A program made the translations under genes and the position numbers. This document shows positions 8,791-18,245 of a stretch of 64,000 nt of DNA, piece after piece (within the stretch, counting starts at the first letter, position 1; the number at the start of each line of letters is the position of its first letter). Location: contig CASEYJ010000003.1 of assembly GCA_949292175.1 (NCBI GenBank), positions 186,001 to 250,000 on the forward strand. Direction: 5' to 3'. Under the pieces are notes generated by a model. The model was not told the origin of the DNA. It did no database searches and worked only from the letters and a program-made list of their open reading frames with translations. The DNA comes from an uncultured bacterium (GTDB lineage Bacteria; Cyanobacteriota; Vampirovibrionia; Gastranaerophilales; Gastranaerophilaceae).

Positions 8791-8932
8791 CCCTTTAAAT
8801 TACTTACTATACGTCGGTTTTGAATTTTCTTAAACATTGCCTACTAATAATAAGTCAAATATTTGAATTTGTAAAGAGTTTTATTGCAAAAAGTTTATAT
8901 GGCTGTTAAAATTAAGCTGGGAGAGGGATTTT

Positions 8933-11083
8933 ATGATTTTATTCTTTATATCACTGATACTTGTTGGATTAACAGCATTTTTTATCACCACGATATTAGA
9001 ACGTAGTGATTTTATAAAACTATTTATATATTTTTTGGTAATAATGTTTGCCAATGTAGTCTTCTCGTTTGAGTTGTTATCGCTATTTAGCGCTATATCT
9101 ACATCGGGATTTTTAGCAGTAAATATTTTAACAACGATAATTTCTGGAATAGTTTGGGTAAAACAAGGAAAACCTTTCCCTCAGATAAATTTCAAACCAT
9201 TTTTTATCAAACTTTTTAATACTTTAAAAAGAGATAAATACCTGACAGTTCTTGGAATCTCATTTATTTTTATGCTCTGCGTGTCACTGTTTCTGATAAG
9301 CTTCATGCCTGTCGTAAACCCTGATGCGGAAGCGTACCACGTCGTAAGAAGTCTGTTTTGGATAGGTAACGGAAACTTAAACCATTTTGACATAAGTGAA
9401 GTTAGAATGCTTCCTATGCCTATTAATTCAGAACTCTTATATGCTTGGATTTTAATGTTTATCAAAAAACAGCTCTGGTTTGGGATATATCCGTTTGTAA
9501 GTTTTCTGATTGCGATAGTATCGCTATATGGAATTATGAGCTTTATTAACGTTCCGGAAAGAAAGAAATTATGGTCGCTGTTCATTCTTGCCTCATTTCC
9601 ATCGGTAATTGTACAAATATCAGGGACAGAAACTGACATCATAATTGCAGGACTGGTAATTGCAAGTATGTACCTATACTTAAGTGCAATCAAAAAACCT
9701 TCTAATACAGAATTATTTATGTCATCACTTTGTTATGCACTGGCAATAGGAACCAAAACACCTGCAATAATCCTCATACCGGCTGTTGGACTATGGATGA
9801 TTGGAATGTCATATTACTACTATAAAAACAAATTCTACATTCCTTTTTGCAAATTTATAGGCTTTGGAATAATTAATTTCATCCTTTTTGCATCATACAA
9901 CTACATTTTAAACCTTATTGACTATGGTAATATTGCAGGTTCAGCTCCATTCCTACTATCGCACCAAAATACATACGGAATAAAAGGAATGTGTGCAAAC
10001 TTCATAAAACATTTGTTCCTATTCTTTGATTTTACAGGATTCACTTGGAGCAAATATATCGGGAAACACCTTATAGCGGCAAAAACGTCGATATTAACAG
10101 CAGCTGGCTTAAATTATATTCCTGATGGAATTCACACAAAATCATACGACTACGTGAACCAAACCCTAATAGAACCTTTAATGGGAATGGGTATTTTAGG
10201 CTTTTTAGTGTATCTGCCTTGTTGGATTAAATCAATGTTTATTCCGGCTTTTTCCAGAACAAAACGTAATCTCTTTATTTTTTCTTTCGGATTACTTTTA
10301 TTAATAAGTTTAATCTCAATGTCTTCAGATATAATGTTTATGAACTATAACATAAGATTTTTAACTTGCTTCTGCGTTATCGCCGCGCCTATTTTAATAT
10401 ACTCGTATCCTAGAAAAAACCACATCGTAAAATTTATAATAACATTGTTTGCAGTATTTGGTTTTGTTTTTGTTTCCACAAATCTTTGGGCCAGACCTGC
10501 AGCGAGAATCTTCAATTACTATAAAAAAGGTAAAACTGTGTCTGAAGTAAGAGAAATCGCAAAATGTTCTCTATTCTTCAAAAAACTTCCTAACAAAACA
10601 GTTAAACTTAATGAAGCCTGCAAAGTTGAAAGTGAAATTCGCAGCTTCAATAAACAAAACAAAATACTCTACCTTTCAAATAACAGTGAAGCAACTTTCC
10701 TTACAAAAATGCTTCAATTTGAAGGATACCAAGTTGATTTTGGCACTATTGAAAACTTAAAAAATATTAACCTTGCAAATTATAATATATTAATTACTCT
10801 TGAAGACAAACAATTTGCGACAAACATATCACACATTGATAGGTCTCACTACTCACCGGCTCAAGGCATAGATTGCGGATACTTAACACCTAGTGAAACT
10901 CTTTTTACACCTGAAAAAGGGAAAGCTCCATACATTATAAAATGCCAATTATCACCGATATTCTACAACACACAAGGTTTTAAATTGTACTCTACACTTA
11001 AAACTACACTTCGTCAAAACAAAGATCAAATGACTATTGAATATAAGTTTTACGAAAATATAAACAATCCTATTATTAAATAA
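8933..11083 (+). CDS. GT-C-like polytopic membrane protein (putative lipid-linked sugar glycosyltransferase)
   Basis: 716-aa protein with about a dozen predicted membrane helices in residues 1-520 and a C-terminal soluble domain. The first large loop holds PDAEAYHVVRSLFW (D131, E133, H136), which resembles the acidic loop motif of GT-C enzymes of the ArnT/PMT type that use polyprenyl-phosphate sugars. The following PMPINSELLYAWI also fits such a fold. Acceptor and sugar cannot be told. The ATG has GGGAGAGGG upstream. It stands alone, divergent from the 490-aa gene. The assignment to a named family is tentative; a membrane protein is certain. Confidence 0.6.
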   Translation: MILFFISLILVGLTAFFITTILERSDFIKLFIYFLVIMFANVVFSFELLSLFSAISTSGFLAVNILTTIISGIVWVKQGKPFPQINFKPFFIKLFNTLKRDKYLTVLGISFIFMLCVSLFLISFMPVVNPDAEAYHVVRSLFWIGNGNLNHFDISEVRMLPMPINSELLYAWILMFIKKQLWFGIYPFVSFLIAIVSLYGIMSFINVPERKKLWSLFILASFPSVIVQISGTETDIIIAGLVIASMYLYLSAIKKPSNTELFMSSLCYALAIGTKTPAIILIPAVGLWMIGMSYYYYKNKFYIPFCKFIGFGIINFILFASYNYILNLIDYGNIAGSAPFLLSHQNTYGIKGMCANFIKHLFLFFDFTGFTWSKYIGKHLIAAKTSILTAAGLNYIPDGIHTKSYDYVNQTLIEPLMGMGILGFLVYLPCWIKSMFIPAFSRTKRNLFIFSFGLLLLISLISMSSDIMFMNYNIRFLTCFCVIAAPILIYSYPRKNHIVKFIITLFAVFGFVFVSTNLWARPAARIFNYYKKGKTVSEVREIAKCSLFFKKLPNKTVKLNEACKVESEIRSFNKQNKILYLSNNSEATFLTKMLQFEGYQVDFGTIENLKNINLANYNILITLEDKQFATNISHIDRSHYSPAQGIDCGYLTPSETLFTPEKGKAPYIIKCQLSPIFYNTQGFKLYSTLKTTLRQNKDQMTIEYKFYENINNPIIK

Positions 11084-11165
11084 ATTAAAAAAAATCTTAA
11101 ACTAGGCAATTTTTACCTAAAATATTTTTTATATAAAGTATGGGGAAATATTTTAGGAGAAATTA

Positions 11166-11858
11166 ATGAAAATAAATTTTAAAGGTATTTATAATACGCT
11201 TTCCGGCTTTATGTCGTCAAAAAGCACGCGAAAAACTGCACAAAAAGCAATAACAACCGCAACAACAAAACCTCTTAAAGAAAAAGAATTATTTTGCCAT
11301 CAATATTGGCAACAGATGAAAGAAACAGGAGTCGTACGTCCTAAAATAAAAAAATGTGTAGAACTACACGGAGAAATTCACGGTATCAATCATCATTTGA
11401 TAACAGGAACAAATCCACAATATATGGATGAAATATTTATGGGAACCAAACTAACTCCAAGACAAATGATCACAAAAACGGATATTGATTTTAAGTCCCT
11501 ACCGCCTTTGGAAGCACCTGTAACAGCATATAGATGCATTGGAGAAAAACCTGATTTTTTCAGTGAATATAAGTTATACAAAAAACGACTTAATACCCAA
11601 AAAGGTGATGTAATTAATATGCGTGAATACTCATACTCAACACCTGATATGTCATACGCAAGACGTTACCTTCCAAATAACAGAGGTATTTTATATGAAA
11701 TCACATACCCTGAAGGAGCCCAAGTGTCACGCGCAGGCAGTGAAGTAGTCGCGCCACGAAGTTCAAAATACCGTTGTACTGGAACTGAACATATAAAAAA
11801 TGATGAAGAAGACTTTACGAAAATATCTCTTGAATATATTTTACCAGATAAAATATAA
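11166..11858 (+). CDS. ADP-ribosyltransferase-fold protein (exoenzyme/toxin-like)
   Basis: 230-aa protein whose second half matches the R-S-E layout of ADP-ribosyltransferase exoenzymes: AYRCIG (R123), MREYSYSTPDMSYA (S158-T159, the STS-like motif) and GSEVVAPRSSKYR (E193, at the position of the catalytic Glu before the usual VLLPRGSKF-like tail). The residue two before E193 is Gly, where Arg-specific enzymes have Glu and C3-type enzymes Gln. Residues 1-60 are basic and unrelated, with no classical signal peptide. The gene has TAGGAG upstream, is monocistronic and ends at a terminator. It could be a secreted effector, a toxin or a cellular modifier; no immunity or antitoxin gene is adjacent. 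Confidence 0.62.
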   Translation: MKINFKGIYNTLSGFMSSKSTRKTAQKAITTATTKPLKEKELFCHQYWQQMKETGVVRPKIKKCVELHGEIHGINHHLITGTNPQYMDEIFMGTKLTPRQMITKTDIDFKSLPPLEAPVTAYRCIGEKPDFFSEYKLYKKRLNTQKGDVINMREYSYSTPDMSYARRYLPNNRGILYEITYPEGAQVSRAGSEVVAPRSSKYRCTGTEHIKNDEEDFTKISLEYILPDKI

Positions 11859-11861
11859 AAA

Positions 11862-11887
11862 AAGCGGGATTAAAACCCCGCTTTTTT
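11862..11887. terminator. Bidirectional terminator
   Basis: Stem AAGCGGG/CCCGCTT with flanking A and T runs, shared by the ADP-ribosyltransferase-like gene (+) and the ACT-domain gene (-). Confidence 0.88.
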
Positions 11888-11888
11888 G

Positions 11889-12167
11889 CTAAATATTATG
11901 CATACTATCAACAATCTCTTTCTTCTGCACCCAAACTTCCATTCCAAGCTTTGTACCAACATCCAACAATGCTTGCTTAATTTCTTTGAAAGAATATTTT
12001 GAATGCTCAATATTTCCAAGCAAAAACATAACAAAATGTCCTTGCATAAGAGTTTGTTTAATATCTTCAATATTAACTTCATACTTGGCAAGTGCCGCAG
12101 TAACTTCTGCAACAATACCAACTTTATCAACACCTTGAACGGTTACTATTATTTGATATTCTGACAT
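11889..12167 (-). CDS. UPF0237-type ACT domain protein
   Basis: 92-aa single ACT domain (MSEYQIIVTVQGVDKVGIVA, then ALAKYEVNIEDIKQTL and GHFVMFLLGNI). The family is a small, widespread ligand-binding regulator of unknown target, usually about 90 aa. It overlaps the 3' end of the agcS-type gene by 19 nt and is probably translated from the same message, so it may sense an amino acid handled by that transporter; this link is inference. Confidence 0.85.
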   Translation of the reverse strand: MSEYQIIVTVQGVDKVGIVAEVTAALAKYEVNIEDIKQTLMQGHFVMFLLGNIEHSKYSFKEIKQALLDVGTKLGMEVWVQKKEIVDSMHNI

Positions 12168-13717
12168 GCTTCACCTTCTACTTCCACCGGAACACTAACC
12201 CAGCTTTTTGTAAATATATTCTTCAATTCGTGTTTTCTACAATATTCAGCTAAATCCTTCTTAATTTCCGGAGCTAAAATATACATTGTAATAAGGTTAG
12301 GAATTGCCATAGCCATCATCATAGCATCAGTCAAATTGATAACAGACTTAGCATTCAATACAGAACCGATTACAGTGAACACACAAAACGCAATTTGGAA
12401 AGATAAAGTTCTTCTCTTACCTTCCCCAACAAGGAAGTTCCAAGCTTTTTGTGCATAATAAGCCCAAGATAAAATGGTAGTTACGGCAAACAAAACAACG
12501 ATTACCGCTAACACATATGGGAACCACGCAGCGTGCGGAATAGTTTCAAAAGCTTTTGATGTCAACTGAATACCTGCAACACCATCAACATTTTTATAAG
12601 CATTTGTAATAACAATCAATGTTGCAGTCAACATACAAATAAAACCGGTAAACAACGGTTCAGTAAGAGCAACAAAACCAAGTGAAATAGGTTCCTTAGT
12701 TTGAGCTGTCGCATAAGCAATCGGAGCAGAACCGGTACCAGCTTCGTTTGTTTGAACAGATCTTCTCAAACCTGCAATAATTATACTAACAATACCTCCG
12801 GTATAAATTGCTGACGGGTGGAAAGCTTCTTTTAAAACAACCGCAACAGCATGAGGCAAGTTGTGAATATTAACAAGAATAACCAGTAATCCTGCTGCAA
12901 TATACAAAACGCACATAAAAGGAATAACCTTTTCTGCAACCTTAGCGATTTGTTTAATACCGCCGATTACGATAACACCAAGAATAATAGCAGTTACAAG
13001 CCCTACAAGCCACATTTTGTCACCCATAAAGCCTTCAGCACCGCCTGTAACGTTAACAATTTGCTGTGCAGTTTGGTTAATTTGTATCATATTTCCGCCT
13101 GCAATACCAGAACCAATACACAAAACAGCAAATATTACAGACAAAGGTTGCCCAAGCCATCTCATTTTCTTTCTTGTCAAACCGTGTGCCATATAGTGCA
13201 TTGGCCCACCTGAAATTGAACCGTCGAGGTTAAATCTTCTATATTTGATAGCAAGTGCAGCTTCAACAAATTTCAAAGCCATACCTAAAATTGCACCAAC
13301 AAAAATCCAAAATACTGCTCCAGGACCTGCAATAGAAATCGAAATTGCAACACCTGCAATACTACCAAGTCCAACAGTACCTGACAAAGCTGTCATAAGC
13401 GACTGAAGCGGAGAAACTTCACCACCGCCGCCTTCTGAATTCTTTTTGGCAGGAGTTTTTAGAATTTTAATAGATTCACTCAAACCCCAGCTGGTAATCC
13501 CTCTGAGATAAAAAGTAAAGAACAAACCACCTATCAATATCCACAAAACTACGATAGGAATTTCTGTTCTACCAATGGTAATCGGGAAGAATATAATATT
13601 CGACACAAAATCCGAAACCGGTGTTAAATGTTTGTCTAAAAATGCGTCAACACTCATTGCATTTGCACTTTGCATGGATAACATCATCACGAAAAGTGCA
13701 GTTAAAAATTTGTCCAT
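12149..13717 (-). CDS. Sodium:alanine/glycine symporter (AGCS family)
   Basis: 522-aa Na+-coupled amino-acid symporter of the inner membrane. Signature blocks include SGTVGLGSIAGVAISI, GGPMHYMAHGL, QTNEAGTGSAPIAYATAQTK and the late FAVTTILSWAYYAQKAW. About 11 membrane helices are visible. The N-terminus (MDKFLTALFVMMLSMQSANA) looks like a signal sequence or an extra first helix. The start has AAAGGA upstream. Alanine, glycine or a related small amino acid is the usual substrate; specificity is not shown by the sequence. It forms a unit with the ACT-domain gene. Confidence 0.93.
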   Translation of the reverse strand: MDKFLTALFVMMLSMQSANAMSVDAFLDKHLTPVSDFVSNIIFFPITIGRTEIPIVVLWILIGGLFFTFYLRGITSWGLSESIKILKTPAKKNSEGGGGEVSPLQSLMTALSGTVGLGSIAGVAISISIAGPGAVFWIFVGAILGMALKFVEAALAIKYRRFNLDGSISGGPMHYMAHGLTRKKMRWLGQPLSVIFAVLCIGSGIAGGNMIQINQTAQQIVNVTGGAEGFMGDKMWLVGLVTAIILGVIVIGGIKQIAKVAEKVIPFMCVLYIAAGLLVILVNIHNLPHAVAVVLKEAFHPSAIYTGGIVSIIIAGLRRSVQTNEAGTGSAPIAYATAQTKEPISLGFVALTEPLFTGFICMLTATLIVITNAYKNVDGVAGIQLTSKAFETIPHAAWFPYVLAVIVVLFAVTTILSWAYYAQKAWNFLVGEGKRRTLSFQIAFCVFTVIGSVLNAKSVINLTDAMMMAMAIPNLITMYILAPEIKKDLAEYCRKHELKNIFTKSWVSVPVEVEGEACQNIK

Positions 13718-13869
13718 TTAGTATCCTTTCACTTCTTGCAATTTGCCCTTTCCCCTCAGGGTAAACCAACGTTACAATAGTAGCAAAAACAAAGCCTGCA
13801 AACGCTAAATGTAAACAAAATTTTACCTTACAAGCTATAAAAGAAACTATTCTTATCAAACGCAACGCA

Positions 13870-15531
13870 CTATTCTTTCAAGGCACTCTTACTTCGAAGC
13901 TTTCTGTGATAAGTAATAGCAAAACGGTGAGCCTCATCTCTTATACGCTGAATTAAATACAAAGCCCCAGACTCTCTTGGTAAAAGTATAGATTGAGATT
14001 GATTAGGCAAGAAAACTTCTTCCTGTCGCTTTGCAAGACTCACAAAATCAATCCCCGAAACTCCCATTTCCTCTACAATTTGCATTACACTTGATAATTG
14101 ACCTTTTCCTCCATCAATAATAATCAAATCAGGCTTATCCCAATTTTTCTCGCCCAAATGCGACAATCTCCTTGTCAGAACTTCTTTCATTGACTGAAAA
14201 TCATCAGGTTTACCCTCTGTAGATTTCACTTTGAACTTTTTATACTCAGACTTTTTAGGCAAACCATTTATAAAAGTAACCATAGACGCAACGGTATTTG
14301 TACCCTGAATATGCGAAATATCGTAACATTCCATCCTGTGGGGGAAGTTTTTAAGCCTCAATTTTTCTGCCAAATATGCTCCAATCTCGTTGAAATCTTC
14401 ATTGATTTTAACCATTTTCTTAATTTTTGCATTATCAAGAACGACCCTTGCATTCTTATCGGCAAGCATTTGAAGTTCTTTTCCCTGAGCAGATTTTCCG
14501 TAACTTATTTTGACCTTTTTACCTGATATAATATTCAACCACTCTTCATACAAAGCCTTCTCGCCAACGGCTTCCAGCTCATTTGACACAATTTTATCAG
14601 GGAACTCGAGCGACAACGTGTTATAATATTCTTTAAAGAATGCCGCAAAAAATTCCGCCCTATCTTCAGCTTCCACATCATATGTGAAATCTTTTTTATC
14701 AATAAGGCGTCCTTCCCTTATCATAAGGATTACGATAGCAAAAATACCATCCTCATTAAGCATTGATATAATATCTTCGTTCAGTTTAGTATTTTCATAT
14801 ACTACCTTTTGCTTCTCTAAAGTCTTCTTCAAATCCAAATAACTGTCACGAAGCCTTGCCGCTTTCTCATACTGCTCCTCATCAGAATATTTTTGCATCT
14901 GCTCCTGAATTTGCTTCATCAACTCAGATTGTTTCCCTGACAAAAACAACTCAGCCTGTTCAACAAGCTTTTTATACTCTTCACTTGTAACCATATTCTG
15001 ACAAGGAGCCATACATCTGCCAATCTGATAATATAAACAAGGTCTATCCTTAAATTTAGGAGTTTTGCACTGTTTAAGCGGGAAGATTTTCTTCAAGAAA
15101 TCTAAAGTCGCATACATTGCCCGAATATCAGTATAAGGTCCGTAATATCTGCCTTTTTCCGGGTTAATATTTTTCTTACGAACAACTTGAATACGCGGAA
15201 AATCCTCATCCGTAATCAGAAAATACGGATACTTTTTATCATCTTTAAGTAAAATATTATAACGAGGTTTGTGCTTTTTGATAAGATGACTTTCCAGAAT
15301 AAGTGCCTCGACTTCGGTATTCGTAATAATATACTCCATACGCTCAATTTGCGACACCAAAACCTGAACTTTAACACTATCATAGTGCTTCTTGTTAAAA
15401 TAACTCATAACTCGGCGTTTTAAAATTTTCGCCTTACCTACATAAATAATTTCCCCGTCCTTGTTGTAATATATGTAACAACCCGGAAGAGAAGGAAGCA
15501 ACTTTAGTGTCTGTCTCAAATTCTCATTCAT
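13870..15531 (-). CDS. uvrC: UvrABC excinuclease subunit C, lacking the HhH domain
   Basis: Nucleotide-excision repair nuclease that cuts both sides of a lesion. The N-terminal GIY-YIG domain (GCYIYYNKDGEIIYVGKAK), the Cys-rich CKTPKFKDRPCLYYQIGRC block, the UvrB-binding UVR motif (EEQYEKAARLRDSYLDL) and the RNase H-like endonuclease domain (ECYDISHIQGTNTVASMV, LIIIDGGKGQL) are all present. The protein stops right after RIRDEAHRFAITYHRKLRSK plus five residues. Most UvrC proteins continue about 55 residues with tandem helix-hairpin-helix motifs; none can be read in any minus-strand frame downstream. The start is the ATG of MNENLRQ (552 aa); the frame is open 24 codons further upstream, but similarity begins here. 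No good ribosome site is seen. Confidence 0.93.
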   Translation of the reverse strand: MNENLRQTLKLLPSLPGCYIYYNKDGEIIYVGKAKILKRRVMSYFNKKHYDSVKVQVLVSQIERMEYIITNTEVEALILESHLIKKHKPRYNILLKDDKKYPYFLITDEDFPRIQVVRKKNINPEKGRYYGPYTDIRAMYATLDFLKKIFPLKQCKTPKFKDRPCLYYQIGRCMAPCQNMVTSEEYKKLVEQAELFLSGKQSELMKQIQEQMQKYSDEEQYEKAARLRDSYLDLKKTLEKQKVVYENTKLNEDIISMLNEDGIFAIVILMIREGRLIDKKDFTYDVEAEDRAEFFAAFFKEYYNTLSLEFPDKIVSNELEAVGEKALYEEWLNIISGKKVKISYGKSAQGKELQMLADKNARVVLDNAKIKKMVKINEDFNEIGAYLAEKLRLKNFPHRMECYDISHIQGTNTVASMVTFINGLPKKSEYKKFKVKSTEGKPDDFQSMKEVLTRRLSHLGEKNWDKPDLIIIDGGKGQLSSVMQIVEEMGVSGIDFVSLAKRQEEVFLPNQSQSILLPRESGALYLIQRIRDEAHRFAITYHRKLRSKSALKE

Positions 15532-15663
15532 AAGAACATTATAACATAATTTTATAAAGCGAAATTTTAAACAAATTATTACTATATGTATTTTTGTTAA
15601 CAATACGTATAAAGCCTTACAAATCAGATTCCTTGAGGCTCATAACCTAAAAAATATTAATAA

Positions 15664-15720
15664 TAATTCCGTTTTATGTAGACAAATATAACATTATGTT
15701 ATATAATCAATACGGAATTA
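15664..15720. promoter_or_regulatory. Nested inverted repeats in the promoter of the 74-aa gene
   Basis: An outer perfect 9-bp repeat (TAATTCCGT at 15664-15672, ACGGAATTA at 15712-15720) encloses a 7-3-7 palindrome (TATAACA-TTA-TGTTATA, 15687-15703) that runs into a TATAAT. It looks like an operator over a promoter for the gene at 15737. The regulator is unknown. Confidence 0.45.
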
Positions 15721-15736
15721 GGAATAAAAGTGAGTA

Positions 15737-15961
15737 ATGAAATCTAGGAAAATCACTGAAAAAGTAAATGCGTACAATGAAATTACAGAACTTCTGGTAA
15801 AAGAAAATGACTACCTTCATATAATGAAAGGTTATTGTTCTAACGAGATGGATTCTTCAGACATTGCAGCAAGAGCATTAATCCTTATAGATACTCTATG
15901 CAATATCCACGAAGCATTATACAAAAAAATAGATGATTTAATTATTGATACAGGCCTATAA
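15737..15961 (+). CDS. Hypothetical 74-aa helical protein
   Basis: No family recognised. The sequence is charged and helical throughout, with two Cys and no membrane segment. It follows a promoter region with nested inverted repeats, and TAGGAATAAAAG precedes the ATG. Its last codons overlap the end of prmC on the other strand by 6 nt. The clean upstream signals make it a probable real gene. Confidence 0.62.
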   Translation: MKSRKITEKVNAYNEITELLVKENDYLHIMKGYCSNEMDSSDIAARALILIDTLCNIHEALYKKIDDLIIDTGL

Positions 15962-16792
15962 TTGACCGACAATTACACGATCAATTTGCGCCAAATCTTT
16001 AATTATTTCAATATTTTTAAAACCGTTTTCTTTCATAATGCAAGCCACTTTATCGGCTTGATCTATGCCGAGTTCAAAAAGCAAGAAGCCACCAGGCTTC
16101 AATATACCTGAAGCTCCGGAAATTATACGCTGATAGAAAGTTAAACCTTCCTCATCATCCGTATAAAGGGCCAAATCCGGATCATATAAAACCTCTTTTT
16201 GAATCTCGGCTTTTTCTTTAATTGGAATATACGGAGGGTTGGAAACTATCACGTCAAAAACTTCCCCCGGTTTCACATTCGAAAACACATCAGATTTTCT
16301 AAATATAGCTTTATTAAAAAGGTTCAACCTCGAAGCATTATCCAGCGCAGTATTAAGTGCATCTGTCGAAATATCAAGGCCAATAATCTGGCAATCGGTG
16401 TACTTAGCTATCATACAAGCAATACAACCGCTGCCGGTGCCAACATCTAATGCAAACTTAAGGTCATTAGCATTTATAACATCGATAGCTTTTCGAACCA
16501 AAATTTCAGTTTCATCACGAGGAATAAGTACTGATGGATTAACAATAAATTTCTCACCCATAAAATCAGCAAATCCTATGATATGCTGAATAGGCTCCCT
16601 TGTTTTTGCTCTTTGGAGAGCTTTTTCTTTAACGATTTCAAGCTTTGCAGGATCAATTTTCTTCCCCATAATGATATCCTTGACACCATAACCGCAAAAA
16701 TGCTCAATAAGAAGTTTAACTTCTATATTCGCCTCATTTGCCTCAATTCCTGCATCTGTTAAAATTTTTACTATATCTTGAATTGTCGTCAT
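15956..16792 (-). CDS. prmC: Release factor glutamine methyltransferase
   Basis: 278-aa SAM-dependent N5-glutamine methyltransferase that modifies the GGQ motif of RF1/RF2. The SAM site is seen as ALDVGTGSGCIACMIAKY, and the catalytic NPPY motif in VSNPPYIPIKEKAEIQ. The N-terminal helical domain has the usual IGFADFMG and VLIPRDETEILV segments. Length matches the family. It lies 2 nt downstream of the DUF3137 gene and is presumably co-transcribed with it; prfA is not in the window. Confidence 0.95.
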   Translation of the reverse strand: MTTIQDIVKILTDAGIEANEANIEVKLLIEHFCGYGVKDIIMGKKIDPAKLEIVKEKALQRAKTREPIQHIIGFADFMGEKFIVNPSVLIPRDETEILVRKAIDVINANDLKFALDVGTGSGCIACMIAKYTDCQIIGLDISTDALNTALDNASRLNLFNKAIFRKSDVFSNVKPGEVFDVIVSNPPYIPIKEKAEIQKEVLYDPDLALYTDDEEGLTFYQRIISGASGILKPGGFLLFELGIDQADKVACIMKENGFKNIEIIKDLAQIDRVIVGQL

Positions 16793-16794
16793 TA

Positions 16795-17736
16795 TTACAA
16801 ACCTGTGTGTTTAGTTAGTTTCAATACATCAATCATCTCAAAAATAGTAACTAGTTCATTGAAAAACAAAGTAAACTGTTTAGTATCAGTCATCGGTTTC
16901 ATTAGACTACCCAATGAAAACAAATCTTTATTAACAGAAATAGCAAGCAAAAGTTGATTATTTAAAAAACTACACTCAATAACATTTGCCTGAAAAGCTT
17001 TTTGAACATTTTTAAATCTCTCGATAAAAGCAGTAGTCAATAAGAATCTCGCTTCAACCTGATCTGTACCGCTTACGTAAAATTGTCTTCCAAATTCCGG
17101 ATCTTCAAGCTTAACTTCTTGATATGGCCCCATATTCAAAGGAGCTCTCCTTTTAACTAACGTATGACCAGTGAATTTTTTCAACATATCGATTGAAACC
17201 AACACGCCTTTAAATTCGGTATGTGTTTGTTTGCGATTATCTGAATCTCGAGTTGTATATGTCAATATAACTTCAGAAATTTTTATTGGAATACCTTGAT
17301 AAGAACCTGCAAAAGAATCGTCCACATACATTCTTTCAAACCTTGTAAAAAGTTTTGACATACGAATGTCAGATTCATAAATCGGAGTTGACTGTAACCA
17401 CTCAAAATCACCAAAAGCAGACATCAAAGTAGGCATTATAGCCCTCTTGACTTCTTTTTCAAAAACTTTCTGGAAAAATCTGAATATAGCGTACGCAGGA
17501 ACACCCGCAAATACAACCATGAATATAAGTCCAGTCGGGAAACTCTCTGAAGATGCAGGCATACACATAACAAAATAAAATATAAACGCGATAACAGCAA
17601 ATACAGAAGCTGAAGTAGCAAGAGCTTTCGTCTTCTTCTTTTGACGCTTAGCTTCGAAATCCTTCAATTTTGGTGCAACCTGTTTATGATATACCTGATA
17701 AAAATTTTGCTGAAATTCTCTAATCCCATTTTGCAT
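16795..17736 (-). CDS. DUF3137 domain membrane protein
   Basis: 313-aa protein with a short basic N-terminal region, two adjacent membrane helices (about 43-62 and 69-90) and a cytoplasmic C-terminal DUF3137 domain (SDIRMSKLFTRFERMYVDD, GVLVSIDMLKKFTGHTLV, FYVSGTDQVEARFLLT). The function of this domain is not established. The start is the ATG six bases after GGGAGG; a TTG two codons earlier falls inside that spacing. It heads a two-gene unit with prmC. Confidence 0.8.
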   Translation of the reverse strand: MQNGIREFQQNFYQVYHKQVAPKLKDFEAKRQKKKTKALATSASVFAVIAFIFYFVMCMPASSESFPTGLIFMVVFAGVPAYAIFRFFQKVFEKEVKRAIMPTLMSAFGDFEWLQSTPIYESDIRMSKLFTRFERMYVDDSFAGSYQGIPIKISEVILTYTTRDSDNRKQTHTEFKGVLVSIDMLKKFTGHTLVKRRAPLNMGPYQEVKLEDPEFGRQFYVSGTDQVEARFLLTTAFIERFKNVQKAFQANVIECSFLNNQLLLAISVNKDLFSLGSLMKPMTDTKQFTLFFNELVTIFEMIDVLKLTKHTGL

Positions 17737-17922
17737 AATCAACCTCCCAACATATTGTAGAATAACAAAGTAAAAATTAACTCCTCTTTATAAACGATAC
17801 GTATCGAAACTCTAGAAATTTCAATTACCTACTTGCATAAATTTGAGTTATACAGTATAATAGCTCAATACAATGGCACTTTATATGCTATTAAACAATT
17901 AACTAAATTAGGAGACACAAAA

Positions 17923-18195
17923 ATGTACCAAGATGAAAAACTCGTATGTGAAGATTGCGGCGCAGAGTTTATTTTCACTGTAGGGGAACAAGAATTTTAC
18001 GCTGAAAAAGGTCTTGTAAACAAGCCAAAGAGATGTCCTGAATGCAGAAAGCAACGCAGACAAAGAAACAGAAGATCTCGTAAAATGTATGATGCAATAT
18101 GCTCAAAATGCGGCGCACAAACTCAAGTGCCATTCAAGCCTATTCCTGGCAAAGAAGTATTTTGTAAAGATTGCTTTGTAAAAGAAGAACATTAA
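17923..18195 (+). CDS. Double zinc-ribbon protein
   Basis: 90-aa protein with two treble-clef-like ribbons. The first is CEDC (VCEDCGAEFIFTVGEQEFYA) closed by RCPEC; the second is CSKC (ICSKCGAQTQVPFKPIPG) closed by CKDC. The linker is strongly basic (KQRRQRNRRSRK), which suggests RNA or DNA binding. It resembles the small zf-trcl-type proteins of Firmicutes and cyanobacteria. AGGAGACACAAAA-ATG fixes the start; the frame extends 30 codons upstream without support. A terminator follows. Confidence 0.82.
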   Translation: MYQDEKLVCEDCGAEFIFTVGEQEFYAEKGLVNKPKRCPECRKQRRQRNRRSRKMYDAICSKCGAQTQVPFKPIPGKEVFCKDCFVKEEH

Positions 18196-18218
18196 GCATC
18201 CATAACATATTTAGCAAA

Positions 18219-18241
18219 AGCCGGTTAAAACCGGCTTTTTT
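18219..18241. terminator. Terminator between convergent zinc-ribbon and 50-aa genes
   Basis: Stem AGCCGG/CCGGCT (AGCCGGTTAAAACCGGCT) followed by six T on +; flanking A residues allow some function on - as well. Confidence 0.85.
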
Positions 18242-18245
18242 GCTA

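Noticed and set aside
13647..13865. 72-codon minus-strand frame between agcS-type gene and uvrC
   Set aside because: It overlaps the start of the transporter, has no ribosome site and no recognisable protein pattern.
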